Part shown: piece after piece, positions 26,891 through 34,807 of the stretch | How the letters are laid out: every line of letters begins with the position of its first letter | Position numbering within the stretch: position 1 is the first letter of the stretch | Assembly (NCBI GenBank): GCA_034112105.1 | Contig: JAWUVZ010000086.1 | Location: 1-64,000 of the forward strand | Length of the DNA stretch: 64,000 bases | Reading direction: 5' to 3' | From: Glaciecola sp034112105 | GTDB taxonomy: Bacteria > Pseudomonadota > Gammaproteobacteria > Enterobacterales > Alteromonadaceae | Position numbers and translations under genes: made by a program | The notes under the pieces: generated by a model | Seen by the model: only the letters and a program-made list of their open reading frames with translations | The model's database searches: none | Told to the model about the DNA's origin: nothing

Positions 26891-28519
26891 TTAAGATAGC
26901 TTGCGCCATGACATCAACCAGCAAACAGCACCAAAGAAACCTAGACCAAAACTACACCATACTGGCTTTTCAAAAAGGTACATCAATACTGCAATGACGG
27001 AAAATGCGGCAGCTAGATGACTATAAAAACGTGCTTTTTGATTACTCTTAATTGCTTCAATATGCAGCTCGTGATGTTTCTGTTGTTCGATTGGAATGCG
27101 TTTTAATTGCTTCATACCGTCATATATAAGATCAGGCATTTCTGGCAGCTTTTCATTCCAGAAAGGCAAGTTCTCATACACCTTTTTAAACATCGCTTTG
27201 GGGCCTACTTGTTCTTTCATCCAGTTTTCAAGGAAAGGCTTTGCGGTTTTCCAAAGATCTAACTGCGGATAAAGCTGACGGCCAAGACCTTCAACATATA
27301 ACAATGTTTTTTGCAGAAGCACGAGCTGCGGTTGAACCACCATATTAAAACGACGAGCCGTGTTAAAGAGTTGTAGTAAGATGTTACCAAAACTGATGTC
27401 CTCGAGTGGCTTTTGAAAAATAGGTTCACAAACTGTGCGGATACCCATTTCAAAATCAGCAATATTGGTGTCTGCAGGAACCCAACCTGAATCAACATGC
27501 AGTTCCGCTACCTTTCGGTAATCCCGATTGAAAAAGGCAATGAAATTTTCTGCCAAGTAGCGCTTATCTTCTTTACTTAATGTGCCAACAATACCGTAGT
27601 CTATACCAATATAACGCGGATTTTCAGGATGTTCTCTGCTGACAAAAATATTCCCAGGGTGCATATCAGCATGAAAAAAACTATCTCTAAATACCTGCGT
27701 AAAAAAGACTTCGACGCCGCGTTCAGCAAGTAGTTTCATATTTGTATTTTGCGCTCTCAATGCAACAACGTCGGATACTGGAATACCAAAAATACGTTCC
27801 ATTACGATGACATCTTTGCGGCAATGTTCGCTGTAAAAATAGGGCACATACAACGATTCAGAGTCTTGAAAACTGCGTTTAATTTGTATCCCATTCGCCG
27901 CCTCTCTCAATAAGTCTAGCTCATCAAGAATGGTGCGTCTGTACTCTTCAACCACTTCAACTGGGCGCAAACGTTTGCCATCGGGAAGCCATTGTTTTAA
28001 AACGCGAGCGATACTGAGCAGTAAATCAACGTCCGCTTCAATGGTTTGTCGGATATTAGGACGCAATACTTTGATAACGACTTCTTTATTATCACTTTTT
28101 AACGTTGCAGTATGCACTTGTGCAATTGAAGCAGAGGCCAATGGTTTAGCTGTAAAATCGGAAAAAAGCACGGACAAATCGGTAATATCTAAAGACCGCT
28201 TGATCATTTCTTGTGCTATCTCAGGATCGAATGGCGGCACATTGTCTTGCAACATACTCAATTCTGTTGCGATATCATTGCTTAGCAAATCACGGCGCGT
28301 TGATAGCATTTGTCCAAATTTAATATAAACAGGTCCTAAGGTTTCAAGCGCCAAACGCAGCCGACGTCCTTCAGACTCACTCTTGTGCTTATTGGGTAAC
28401 CAAAACACACAACGACGAGCAAAGCGCACATACCATGGTTTAAAACGAGCAGGTATAATTTCGTCAAGTCCGTGCTGTAACAACACTTTGCCTATGTCAT
28501 AAAAGCGTCTAATTTGCAC
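26891..28519 (-). CDS. ubiB: Ubiquinone biosynthesis protein UbiB (ABC1/ADCK-type atypical kinase)
   Basis: 542 aa with a GTG start, beginning MQIRRFYDIGKVLLQHGLDEIIP, which aligns with the usual UbiB N-terminus. The KxGQ-type segment PVYIKFGQMLSTRRDLL, the Ala-rich loop ASASIAQVHTA, VIKVLRP and HADMHPGN place it in the UbiB family. Two hydrophobic helices close the C-terminus (about 500-540), as expected for membrane anchoring. UbiB is an ATPase needed for aerobic ubiquinone synthesis or extraction of its precursors. It is last in ubiE-ubiJ-small ORF-ubiB. Confidence 0.96.
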   Translation of the reverse strand: MQIRRFYDIGKVLLQHGLDEIIPARFKPWYVRFARRCVFWLPNKHKSESEGRRLRLALETLGPVYIKFGQMLSTRRDLLSNDIATELSMLQDNVPPFDPEIAQEMIKRSLDITDLSVLFSDFTAKPLASASIAQVHTATLKSDNKEVVIKVLRPNIRQTIEADVDLLLSIARVLKQWLPDGKRLRPVEVVEEYRRTILDELDLLREAANGIQIKRSFQDSESLYVPYFYSEHCRKDVIVMERIFGIPVSDVVALRAQNTNMKLLAERGVEVFFTQVFRDSFFHADMHPGNIFVSREHPENPRYIGIDYGIVGTLSKEDKRYLAENFIAFFNRDYRKVAELHVDSGWVPADTNIADFEMGIRTVCEPIFQKPLEDISFGNILLQLFNTARRFNMVVQPQLVLLQKTLLYVEGLGRQLYPQLDLWKTAKPFLENWMKEQVGPKAMFKKVYENLPFWNEKLPEMPDLIYDGMKQLKRIPIEQQKHHELHIEAIKSNQKARFYSHLAAAFSVIAVLMYLFEKPVWCSFGLGFFGAVCWLMSWRKLS

Positions 28520-28520
28520 G

Positions 28521-28655
28521 TTAATGGCCCTGTTTATGGTTGTTGTAGAACTGGTTTACATTATCTAAACACCGAACATTAATCATGTTGTTAGCATCTA
28601 CCCAATTGCAATAAGAGGTATATTCACCGACAGCGGTTCTTTGTTCAATGCCCAT
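28521..28655 (-). CDS. 44-codon small ORF filling the ubiJ-ubiB gap, unknown function
   Basis: The gap between ubiJ and ubiB is a single open frame of 44 codons plus a stop. Its ATG overlaps the ubiJ stop (TAATG), and its TAA ends one base before the ubiB GTG. The predicted peptide starts MGIEQRTAVGEYTSY and ends FYNNHKQGH; it has two Cys and one Trp and no membrane segment. Such exact packing between two coupled genes is the usual sign of translation. E. coli has no gene here. It might instead be only a translational bridge; I do not recognise a family. Confidence 0.55.
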   Translation of the reverse strand: MGIEQRTAVGEYTSYCNWVDANNMINVRCLDNVNQFYNNHKQGH

Positions 28656-29317
28656 TACGGTTTTCTCCCCGCTTTATTCTCAAGGATCGTCAAACGAGCT
28701 TCTAGTCTCGCTGCAGCATCCCGAACCTCGGACACTTTTTGTATATAATTTTCAACCATAATTGGCCTAACACCAATTGGTTTTTTGTCCAGTACTATGT
28801 CGCTTAGGGCTTGCATTACAAGCTTGTGATTGTGTTTAATTAACCAGCCAAAGGACTCTGCGCTCTGCATAGTGTTGTGTGCTGCAATATCTCCGATGCG
28901 CGTTGAAAGCAATTCTTCGATATCAATATTCAAGCCCGCAAATAGCCCACTCATATTCTGAGCGATTTGTAAGTTACCATCAAAATCAAGTTTATTCTCA
29001 CGAATAAGGCGAGTGATATTACTCGTGTCCTTAAGCTCATTGATAATGAACACCGACAAGCTTATAGCGCATCGATTGTGACTTATTGATTGCTTGCGTT
29101 CTGCCGCAATATCCTGGCTAATAGGGCTCACAACAGAGTTGACCTCAACGCCTTTGGCGTGAAAGTTAAACACTAATGGAAAGGGCAATTCGTGCAGCTT
29201 TATTTCGCATTGCTTGGAAATTAGCGGCTGCAACAGTAAATGGCTTTCCTCATCAAGGGACAATATTTTATTGATGGCAATTTCAACAGCAGCGGTGATG
29301 ACTTGAGCTTGATGCAT
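28655..29317 (-). CDS. ubiJ: Ubiquinone biosynthesis accessory factor UbiJ (SCP2-domain)
   Basis: 220 aa. The N-terminal ~115 residues fit an SCP2 sterol-carrier-like lipid-binding domain (CEIKLHELPFPLVFNF ... LDFDGNLQIAQNMSGL), and the C-terminus is a helical coiled-coil type tail (RDAAARLEARLTILENKAG). In E. coli UbiJ with UbiK organises the soluble Ubi complex. Its ATG directly follows the ubiE stop with no gap, and its own stop overlaps the ATG of the small ORF. The order ubiE-ubiJ-ubiB is conserved in gammaproteobacteria. Confidence 0.93.
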   Translation of the reverse strand: MHQAQVITAAVEIAINKILSLDEESHLLLQPLISKQCEIKLHELPFPLVFNFHAKGVEVNSVVSPISQDIAAERKQSISHNRCAISLSVFIINELKDTSNITRLIRENKLDFDGNLQIAQNMSGLFAGLNIDIEELLSTRIGDIAAHNTMQSAESFGWLIKHNHKLVMQALSDIVLDKKPIGVRPIMVENYIQKVSEVRDAAARLEARLTILENKAGRKP

Positions 29318-30151
29318 TTAGAATTTAAACCCTCTATGCAGCGCTACAATTCCGCCGGTTAAGTTGGTATAACTGGTTTGTTCGAAGCCCACGCCTTTCA
29401 TCATACCTTCAAGCGTTTCTTGATCGGGATGCATCCGAATTGATTCAGCTAAGTATTGATAACTCTCAGCATCGTTGGCGACTAACTGTCCTATCTTTGG
29501 CAATAAATGAAACGAATAGGTATCATAAACTTTGCTCAGAATTTCACTGGTCGGCTTTGAAAACTCTAATACTAACAAACGTCCACCTGGCTTTAGTACA
29601 CGAAAAATAGAAGCAAGTGCATTCGATTTTTCTGTCACGTTACGCAAACCAAAAGCCATGGTGACTAAGTCAAAATGATTATCGGGGAATGGCAAGGCTT
29701 CAGCATTGGCTTGCACATAATTGAGATTAGCAATAATGCCCATATTAGTGAGTTTTTCTTTTCCTACCATCAGCATAGAGTGATTAATATCAGCCAATGT
29801 TACTTGCCCTGTTTCACCAACAATACGACTGAACTTAGCAGCTAAGTCGCCTGTTCCACCAGCAAGGTCCAATACTTTTTGACCTGGACGAATGCCACTA
29901 CAATCAATAGTGTAGCGTTTCCAAATACGGTGTATGCCTAGCGACATTACATCATTCATCAGATCATATTTGGCCGCAACTGAGTGAAAAACATCAGCAA
30001 CCATTGACTCTTTCTGCTCTTTATCCACTTGCTTAAAGCCAAAATGCGTTTTATCTGAAACTACCTCTTCACTAGAATTCAAGTGGTCCAATAGATTATT
30101 GCCATGCCCATCGTCTTGTTTTTCTGCTGATGTTTCTTTTGTGCTTTGCAT
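29318..30151 (-). CDS. ubiE: Ubiquinone/menaquinone C-methyltransferase UbiE
   Basis: SAM-dependent methyltransferase of the ubiquinone (and menaquinone) pathway. I use ATG 30151 (277 aa); the frame extends 16 codons further through TTG codons. The conserved part starts at THFGFKQVDKEQKESMVADVF, and residues before it (about 40) are a polar extension absent from E. coli UbiE (251 aa). SAM motif I is VLDLAGGTGDLA. GLRNVTEKSNAL and the C-terminal GGIVALHRGFKF match the family. First gene of the ubi operon. Confidence 0.95.
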   Translation of the reverse strand: MQSTKETSAEKQDDGHGNNLLDHLNSSEEVVSDKTHFGFKQVDKEQKESMVADVFHSVAAKYDLMNDVMSLGIHRIWKRYTIDCSGIRPGQKVLDLAGGTGDLAAKFSRIVGETGQVTLADINHSMLMVGKEKLTNMGIIANLNYVQANAEALPFPDNHFDLVTMAFGLRNVTEKSNALASIFRVLKPGGRLLVLEFSKPTSEILSKVYDTYSFHLLPKIGQLVANDAESYQYLAESIRMHPDQETLEGMMKGVGFEQTSYTNLTGGIVALHRGFKF

Positions 30152-30368
30152 TTTAGTAGCTTCTTTTAAGAATGTTGATTTTGATGAGCAATTCAACAAT
30201 GACTCTCTATAAATAAGTTTGTGTGGGTCATTTATGCAAAAGTGCTTAATGAAAATTCATTGTCTATCTAGCGGCCTAATTGTAGCTAAAAATCAGGATA
30301 AATACATCAAGTAAGCGAATCTTGGGATAGGAAAAATGGCTTAATCTGTATTTATGCCTGTTTTTATA

Positions 30369-31097
30369 TTATTGAACCATACCCACGTGATTATCACCGC
30401 AGCTAAAGGACACGATTTGACTCAGTTCTTGAAAAGATAAATCACTCTCGTTTTGCCAATGGAAAAAAGTACTTTGAATTGTGTTTAAACTACGCTTTGA
30501 TCTCGCTGAACCACTAATTAAGCCATGTTCAACAAAATAGCCCTCAACATCACGACTTAACAAAAATGTGTCCACACCTAACGCACGCAATGCGTAGGGC
30601 CCGGTATTACCACCTAGTCTCGCCCCTTTTTTCTTAAGGAAATCCCACAAACCTACCAGATCATCTTGCGGCCATTGTGTAACGAAATTTGCAAAGCTTC
30701 CATGCGACCGACGAATATCGTCGATCATCCATGCATTTTCGCGGATTGTTTTTACTTTACTGAAATTGCGTATAATGGCAGGGTTTGTTGCTTTTTGTTC
30801 TAACATTTCATCGGGCATCAACAACATTTTGTCGATATCAAAACCAAAAAACACCTCTTCAAAGTTTGGCCATTTCTGGCGTACAACACGCCAAACGAAG
30901 CCCGATTGAAAAACTTTTTTGGTAAACTCTGCCAAAAAGCGATCATCTGGGGTGTTGAGTATCTGTTTTTTGTTAGCGGGCTGAGAAAGTAACTCTTGAA
31001 CCATGGCCTCGCTACCTTTACGTTTGCATACTCTGTCATAAAGACTCGCAAAGGCCTCGGCCTTAAGATTTATGTCTATTCTCTTACCCACGTTCAT
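30369..31097 (-). CDS. DNA-3-methyladenine glycosylase I (Tag)-like protein lacking the zinc-binding residues
   Basis: 242 aa. The central part resembles Tag: SGFVWRVVRQKWPNFEEVF corresponds to the 'WxxVLxKRxNFxxxF' segment, followed by PAIIRNFSKVKTIRENA and a GSF segment, then GPYALRALGVDTFLLSRDVE. E. coli Tag carries a 'zinc snap' built from N- and C-terminal Cys and His; these terminal regions are different here and I cannot find the ligands. The ATG overlaps the prlC stop by 4 bp (ATGA). It would remove alkylated purines from DNA, but activity is uncertain, and a diverged helix-hairpin-helix relative is possible. Confidence 0.7.
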   Translation of the reverse strand: MNVGKRIDINLKAEAFASLYDRVCKRKGSEAMVQELLSQPANKKQILNTPDDRFLAEFTKKVFQSGFVWRVVRQKWPNFEEVFFGFDIDKMLLMPDEMLEQKATNPAIIRNFSKVKTIRENAWMIDDIRRSHGSFANFVTQWPQDDLVGLWDFLKKKGARLGGNTGPYALRALGVDTFLLSRDVEGYFVEHGLISGSARSKRSLNTIQSTFFHWQNESDLSFQELSQIVSFSCGDNHVGMVQ

Positions 31098-33124
31098 GCA
31101 ACGATGCCTGAATGGCGCAGCAATGCATCAACTTGTGGCTCACGACCTCGGAATGCTACAAATAACTCCATAGGCTCCTTACTGCCGCCCATTTCAAGGA
31201 TGTTATTAAGAAAATCTCGTCCTGTATTTTGATTAAATATCCCCTCTTCTTCAAATCGACCAAACGCGTCTGAGGACAATACTTCGGCCCACTTATAACT
31301 GTAATAACCGGCAGCATAACCACCCGCAAATATATGCCCAAAACTGTTTTGAAATTTGTTAAACGTAGGCGGAATGATAACCGCAACCTCTTGTCTAATT
31401 TCATCCAATATTTGTTGCACCGATTTTTCGGAATGACTTTGTTGATGCAACGTAAAATCGAATAAACTGAATTCTAGTTGCCTAACCATTTGCATTGCCG
31501 ATTGATAGTTTTTCGCCGCTAGCATTTTTTCTAACAATTCATTTGGCAAAGCGTCACCGCTCTCATAGTGACCGGAAATGAAACTCAAAGCTTCTGGCTG
31601 CCAACACCAGTTTTCAAGAAATTGGCTGGGTAACTCAACGGCATCCCAAGCAACTCCATTAATACCTGACACCCCACCGGCTTCAATTTTCGTTAGCATG
31701 TGATGAATGCCATGTCCAAACTCATGGAATAAGGTGACGACTTCATCATGTGTAAATAGCGCTGGTTTGCCATCAACAGGGCCATTGAAGTTACACACCA
31801 TATAGGCTACTGGAAGCTGTAACTCGCCATTTGGCAAGCGTCTGCGACTTCTACAATCATCCATCCATGCACCACCGCGCTTTTTTTCGCGAGCATACAA
31901 ATCAAAATAGAAAGATCCGCGGTGTTGATTCTCTGCATCATATATAGTGTAAAAGGAAACATCTTTATGCCACACATCCACATCATTTTGTTGCTCAATG
32001 CGCAAGCCATACAAACGTGACACAACTTCAAATAAACCACTTATTACTTGTTTCTCTGGAAAATACGGACGTAATTCTTCATCCGATATTGCATATTTTT
32101 GTTGTTTCAGCTTTTCACCGTAGTAAGTGTAATCCCAAGGCTGTAATTCTTGTTGAGCATAATGCTCGGATGCAAAATCAACAGTTTCTTGTAGTTCATC
32201 TTGTGCTTGGGGTTTTGAACGTTTTGCTAAATCTCGCAAAAACTGCGTAACTTGCTCTGTCGATTTAGCCATTTTAGTGGCTAAAGAGCGTTCAGCATAT
32301 GAACTAAATCCAAGTAAACCTGCGGCTTCTTGTTTTAATGAAAGTATTTCATCGATGTTAGCAGCATTATCAAATTCTCCAGCATTAGGTCCTTGGTCCG
32401 ACGCTTTGGAAGAGTATGCGCGATACATTTCTTCACGTAACTCACCGTTATCGGCATACAGCATGACCGGCAAATAGCTTGGAATATCGAGCGTAAACAG
32501 CCAACCCTTGAGGTCTTTCTTTCTAGCTGCTTGTGCCGCCGCTGCTTTTGCAGAGTCTGGTAAGCCGGCTAGTTCTGTCTCGTCAATTACTTGTTTGGTC
32601 CATGCCATGGTGGCGTCCATCACGTTATTACCAAATGTAGATGACAAGTCTGACAAGCGACTTTGGATATTTGCGTAGCGTTTCTTTTTATCGTCTTCGA
32701 GTCCAACACCCGAAAGCGTAAAATCGCGGATAGCATTGGTCACTACTTTTTGTTGAGCCTCATTTAAGCTAGCAAACTCTTCGCTGTCATGAAGCTGCTG
32801 GTAAAGACTAAATAGCCCTTTGTGTTGACCAACCCACGTACCAAATTCAGATAACAAAGGCAGGCAAGCATCATGTGCCTCGCGAAGTTTGTCACTGCTA
32901 ACCACAGAATTCATATGACCAATAGGCGACCACATTTTTGACAACACGTCGTCCGTGTCTTCTATGCGCTCAATGACTTGTGCATAAGTTGCTTGCCCAT
33001 TTTCAACCACTTCCTCTATCACTGCTTTGCAGTTATCGATGGCTTTTTTAATGGTTGGAACAATATCTTGGGTATCAATTTGTGAGAAAAGAGGAAGCCC
33101 GCTCACGTTTTCGATTGCATTCAT
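31094..33124 (-). CDS. prlC: Oligopeptidase A (PrlC), M3-family zinc metallopeptidase
   Basis: Cytoplasmic endopeptidase that degrades signal peptides and other short peptides. 676 aa, near the E. coli length of 680. The HExxH zinc motif is in LFHEFGHGIHHML, with the distal Glu and the family segment SGINGVAWDAVELPSQFLEN. The C-terminal GGYAAGYYSYKWAEVLSSDAF is typical of M3A enzymes. ATG start. The Tag-like gene is coupled to it by a 4-bp overlap. Confidence 0.97.
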   Translation of the reverse strand: MNAIENVSGLPLFSQIDTQDIVPTIKKAIDNCKAVIEEVVENGQATYAQVIERIEDTDDVLSKMWSPIGHMNSVVSSDKLREAHDACLPLLSEFGTWVGQHKGLFSLYQQLHDSEEFASLNEAQQKVVTNAIRDFTLSGVGLEDDKKKRYANIQSRLSDLSSTFGNNVMDATMAWTKQVIDETELAGLPDSAKAAAAQAARKKDLKGWLFTLDIPSYLPVMLYADNGELREEMYRAYSSKASDQGPNAGEFDNAANIDEILSLKQEAAGLLGFSSYAERSLATKMAKSTEQVTQFLRDLAKRSKPQAQDELQETVDFASEHYAQQELQPWDYTYYGEKLKQQKYAISDEELRPYFPEKQVISGLFEVVSRLYGLRIEQQNDVDVWHKDVSFYTIYDAENQHRGSFYFDLYAREKKRGGAWMDDCRSRRRLPNGELQLPVAYMVCNFNGPVDGKPALFTHDEVVTLFHEFGHGIHHMLTKIEAGGVSGINGVAWDAVELPSQFLENWCWQPEALSFISGHYESGDALPNELLEKMLAAKNYQSAMQMVRQLEFSLFDFTLHQQSHSEKSVQQILDEIRQEVAVIIPPTFNKFQNSFGHIFAGGYAAGYYSYKWAEVLSSDAFGRFEEEGIFNQNTGRDFLNNILEMGGSKEPMELFVAFRGREPQVDALLRHSGIVA

Positions 33125-33308
33125 AAAGGATCTCTTTGTTATTCGTTGTCACCAACAAAAATACTGGTTAACTAATGTATATAATTGGGTATTCAGGATG
33201 GGATCACAATGGTAAATAAAACTTTTTTTGAAGGAACACTTGATAATTACGGTCTAGTAGGCATATTTAGCATACTAGTTTTAAAGTAGTGACCCTTTTA
33301 GGAACAAA

Positions 33309-34688
33309 ATGAACTCAAGTACTAAGCACACGCAAGTGAAAAAACATTTCGATTATATCTGTATTGGTGGCGGTAGTGGCGGCATTGCATCAGCGAATCG
33401 TGCATCAAAACACGGCAAAAAAGCGGCTATTATTGAAGCCAAAGACATCGGTGGCACTTGCGTTAATGTAGGCTGTATTCCGAAGAAGGCGATGTGGTTT
33501 GGTGCTCAAGTGGCAGAAGCTATTCACAAATATAGTCCTGACTACGGTTTCGATATTACCGTAAACAGCTTTAGTTGGGCTAGGTTAGTTGCCAGTCGCG
33601 CAGCATACATTGATCGCATTCATCAATCTTATGACCGGGTACTGGGTAACAACGGCGTTGATCTCATTAAAGGCTTTGCTACATTTATCGACAACCGCAC
33701 AGTTGACGTTGATGGCGATATTTATACAGCTGACCATATCACCATAGCGACTGGAGGACGTCCAATCAAGCCCTCGATTCCTGGCGCGGAGCTAGGCATT
33801 AATTCTGACGAATTTTTTGATGTTAGTGAGCAGCCTAAGAGAGTCGTAGTGGTCGGTGCTGGTTATATAGGCGTTGAACTAGCAGGCGTAATGCACTCAT
33901 TAGGTTCTGAAACTCACTTGCTAGTGCGTCGTGAAAAACCGTTGCGTAACTTCGACGATATGTTGTCCGACACGCTAGTTGAAATTATGGCGGAGGACGG
34001 CCCAAAACTGCACCCTCATACCGAAGTAACCTGTATTGAAAAACAACCAGACGGGTCGTTAAAAGCTACCCTTAATACCGGTGGGCATATTGATTGTGAT
34101 GCACTAATTTGGGCAATTGGCCGTGAACCTGCTAACGACAAAATTAATATAGAAAATACAGACGTAGAGCTAGATGAGCGCGGTTACGTCAAGGTAGATA
34201 AATATCAAAACACGACAGCAGCGGGCATCTATGCTGTTGGTGACAACATAGGGAAAATAGATTTAACCCCTGTTGCGGTAAAAGCGGGTAGATTGTTAAG
34301 CGAACGATTATTCAATGCTAAAACTGACGCTCATATGGATTATGACCTTATTCCAACCGTCGTGTTTAGTCATCCTGCCATTGGCACCATGGGCTTAAGT
34401 GAGAAAGAAGCAGTTGCCAAATATGGCGCGTCCAATATCAAAGTTTACAACTCTAGCTTTGCCGCCATGTACACAGCAGTAACTTCCCACAGGCAAGCGA
34501 CAAAAATGAAACTAGTTTGTGAAGGAGTCGATGAAAAAGTGGTCGGTCTTCACGGTATCGGATTTGGTATGGACGAAATACTGCAAGGCTTTGCTGTCGC
34601 TATTAAAATGGGCGCAACGAAAGCTGACTTTGATGCTTGTGTAGCAATTCATCCGACAAGCGGAGAAGAGTTTGTCACACTAACGTAG
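33309..34688 (+). CDS. gor: Glutathione-disulfide reductase
   Basis: NADPH-dependent FAD flavoenzyme that keeps glutathione reduced. 459 aa (E. coli 450). It has the FAD-binding GGGSGGIASANRAS, the redox disulfide GGTCVNVGCIPKK, the NADPH Rossmann motif VVGAGYIGVELAGVM with downstream RREKPLRNFD, and the C-terminal catalytic His-Glu pair in HPTSGEE. AGGAACAAA precedes the ATG. It is divergent from prlC and ends before a strong bidirectional terminator (34751-34782). Confidence 0.97.
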   Translation: MNSSTKHTQVKKHFDYICIGGGSGGIASANRASKHGKKAAIIEAKDIGGTCVNVGCIPKKAMWFGAQVAEAIHKYSPDYGFDITVNSFSWARLVASRAAYIDRIHQSYDRVLGNNGVDLIKGFATFIDNRTVDVDGDIYTADHITIATGGRPIKPSIPGAELGINSDEFFDVSEQPKRVVVVGAGYIGVELAGVMHSLGSETHLLVRREKPLRNFDDMLSDTLVEIMAEDGPKLHPHTEVTCIEKQPDGSLKATLNTGGHIDCDALIWAIGREPANDKINIENTDVELDERGYVKVDKYQNTTAAGIYAVGDNIGKIDLTPVAVKAGRLLSERLFNAKTDAHMDYDLIPTVVFSHPAIGTMGLSEKEAVAKYGASNIKVYNSSFAAMYTAVTSHRQATKMKLVCEGVDEKVVGLHGIGFGMDEILQGFAVAIKMGATKADFDACVAIHPTSGEEFVTLT

Positions 34689-34750
34689 GACAAAGGCTAG
34701 TGCAAAACGGTGCGGTTCTTTGGTGGATCCAATGCGAAAATGCATATTAA

Positions 34751-34782
34751 AAAAAGCGCATAACGTTGTTTATGCGCTTTTT
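34751..34782. terminator. Bidirectional terminator between gor and the DUF305/LVIVD gene
   Basis: AAAAAGCGCATA (34751-34762) pairs with TATGCGCTTTTT (34771-34782) around an eight-base loop, with A/T runs on both sides. It sits between the convergent stops at 34688 and 34808. Confidence 0.85.
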
Positions 34783-34807
34783 AAATTAAATACCTATAGT
34801 TAAGTAT

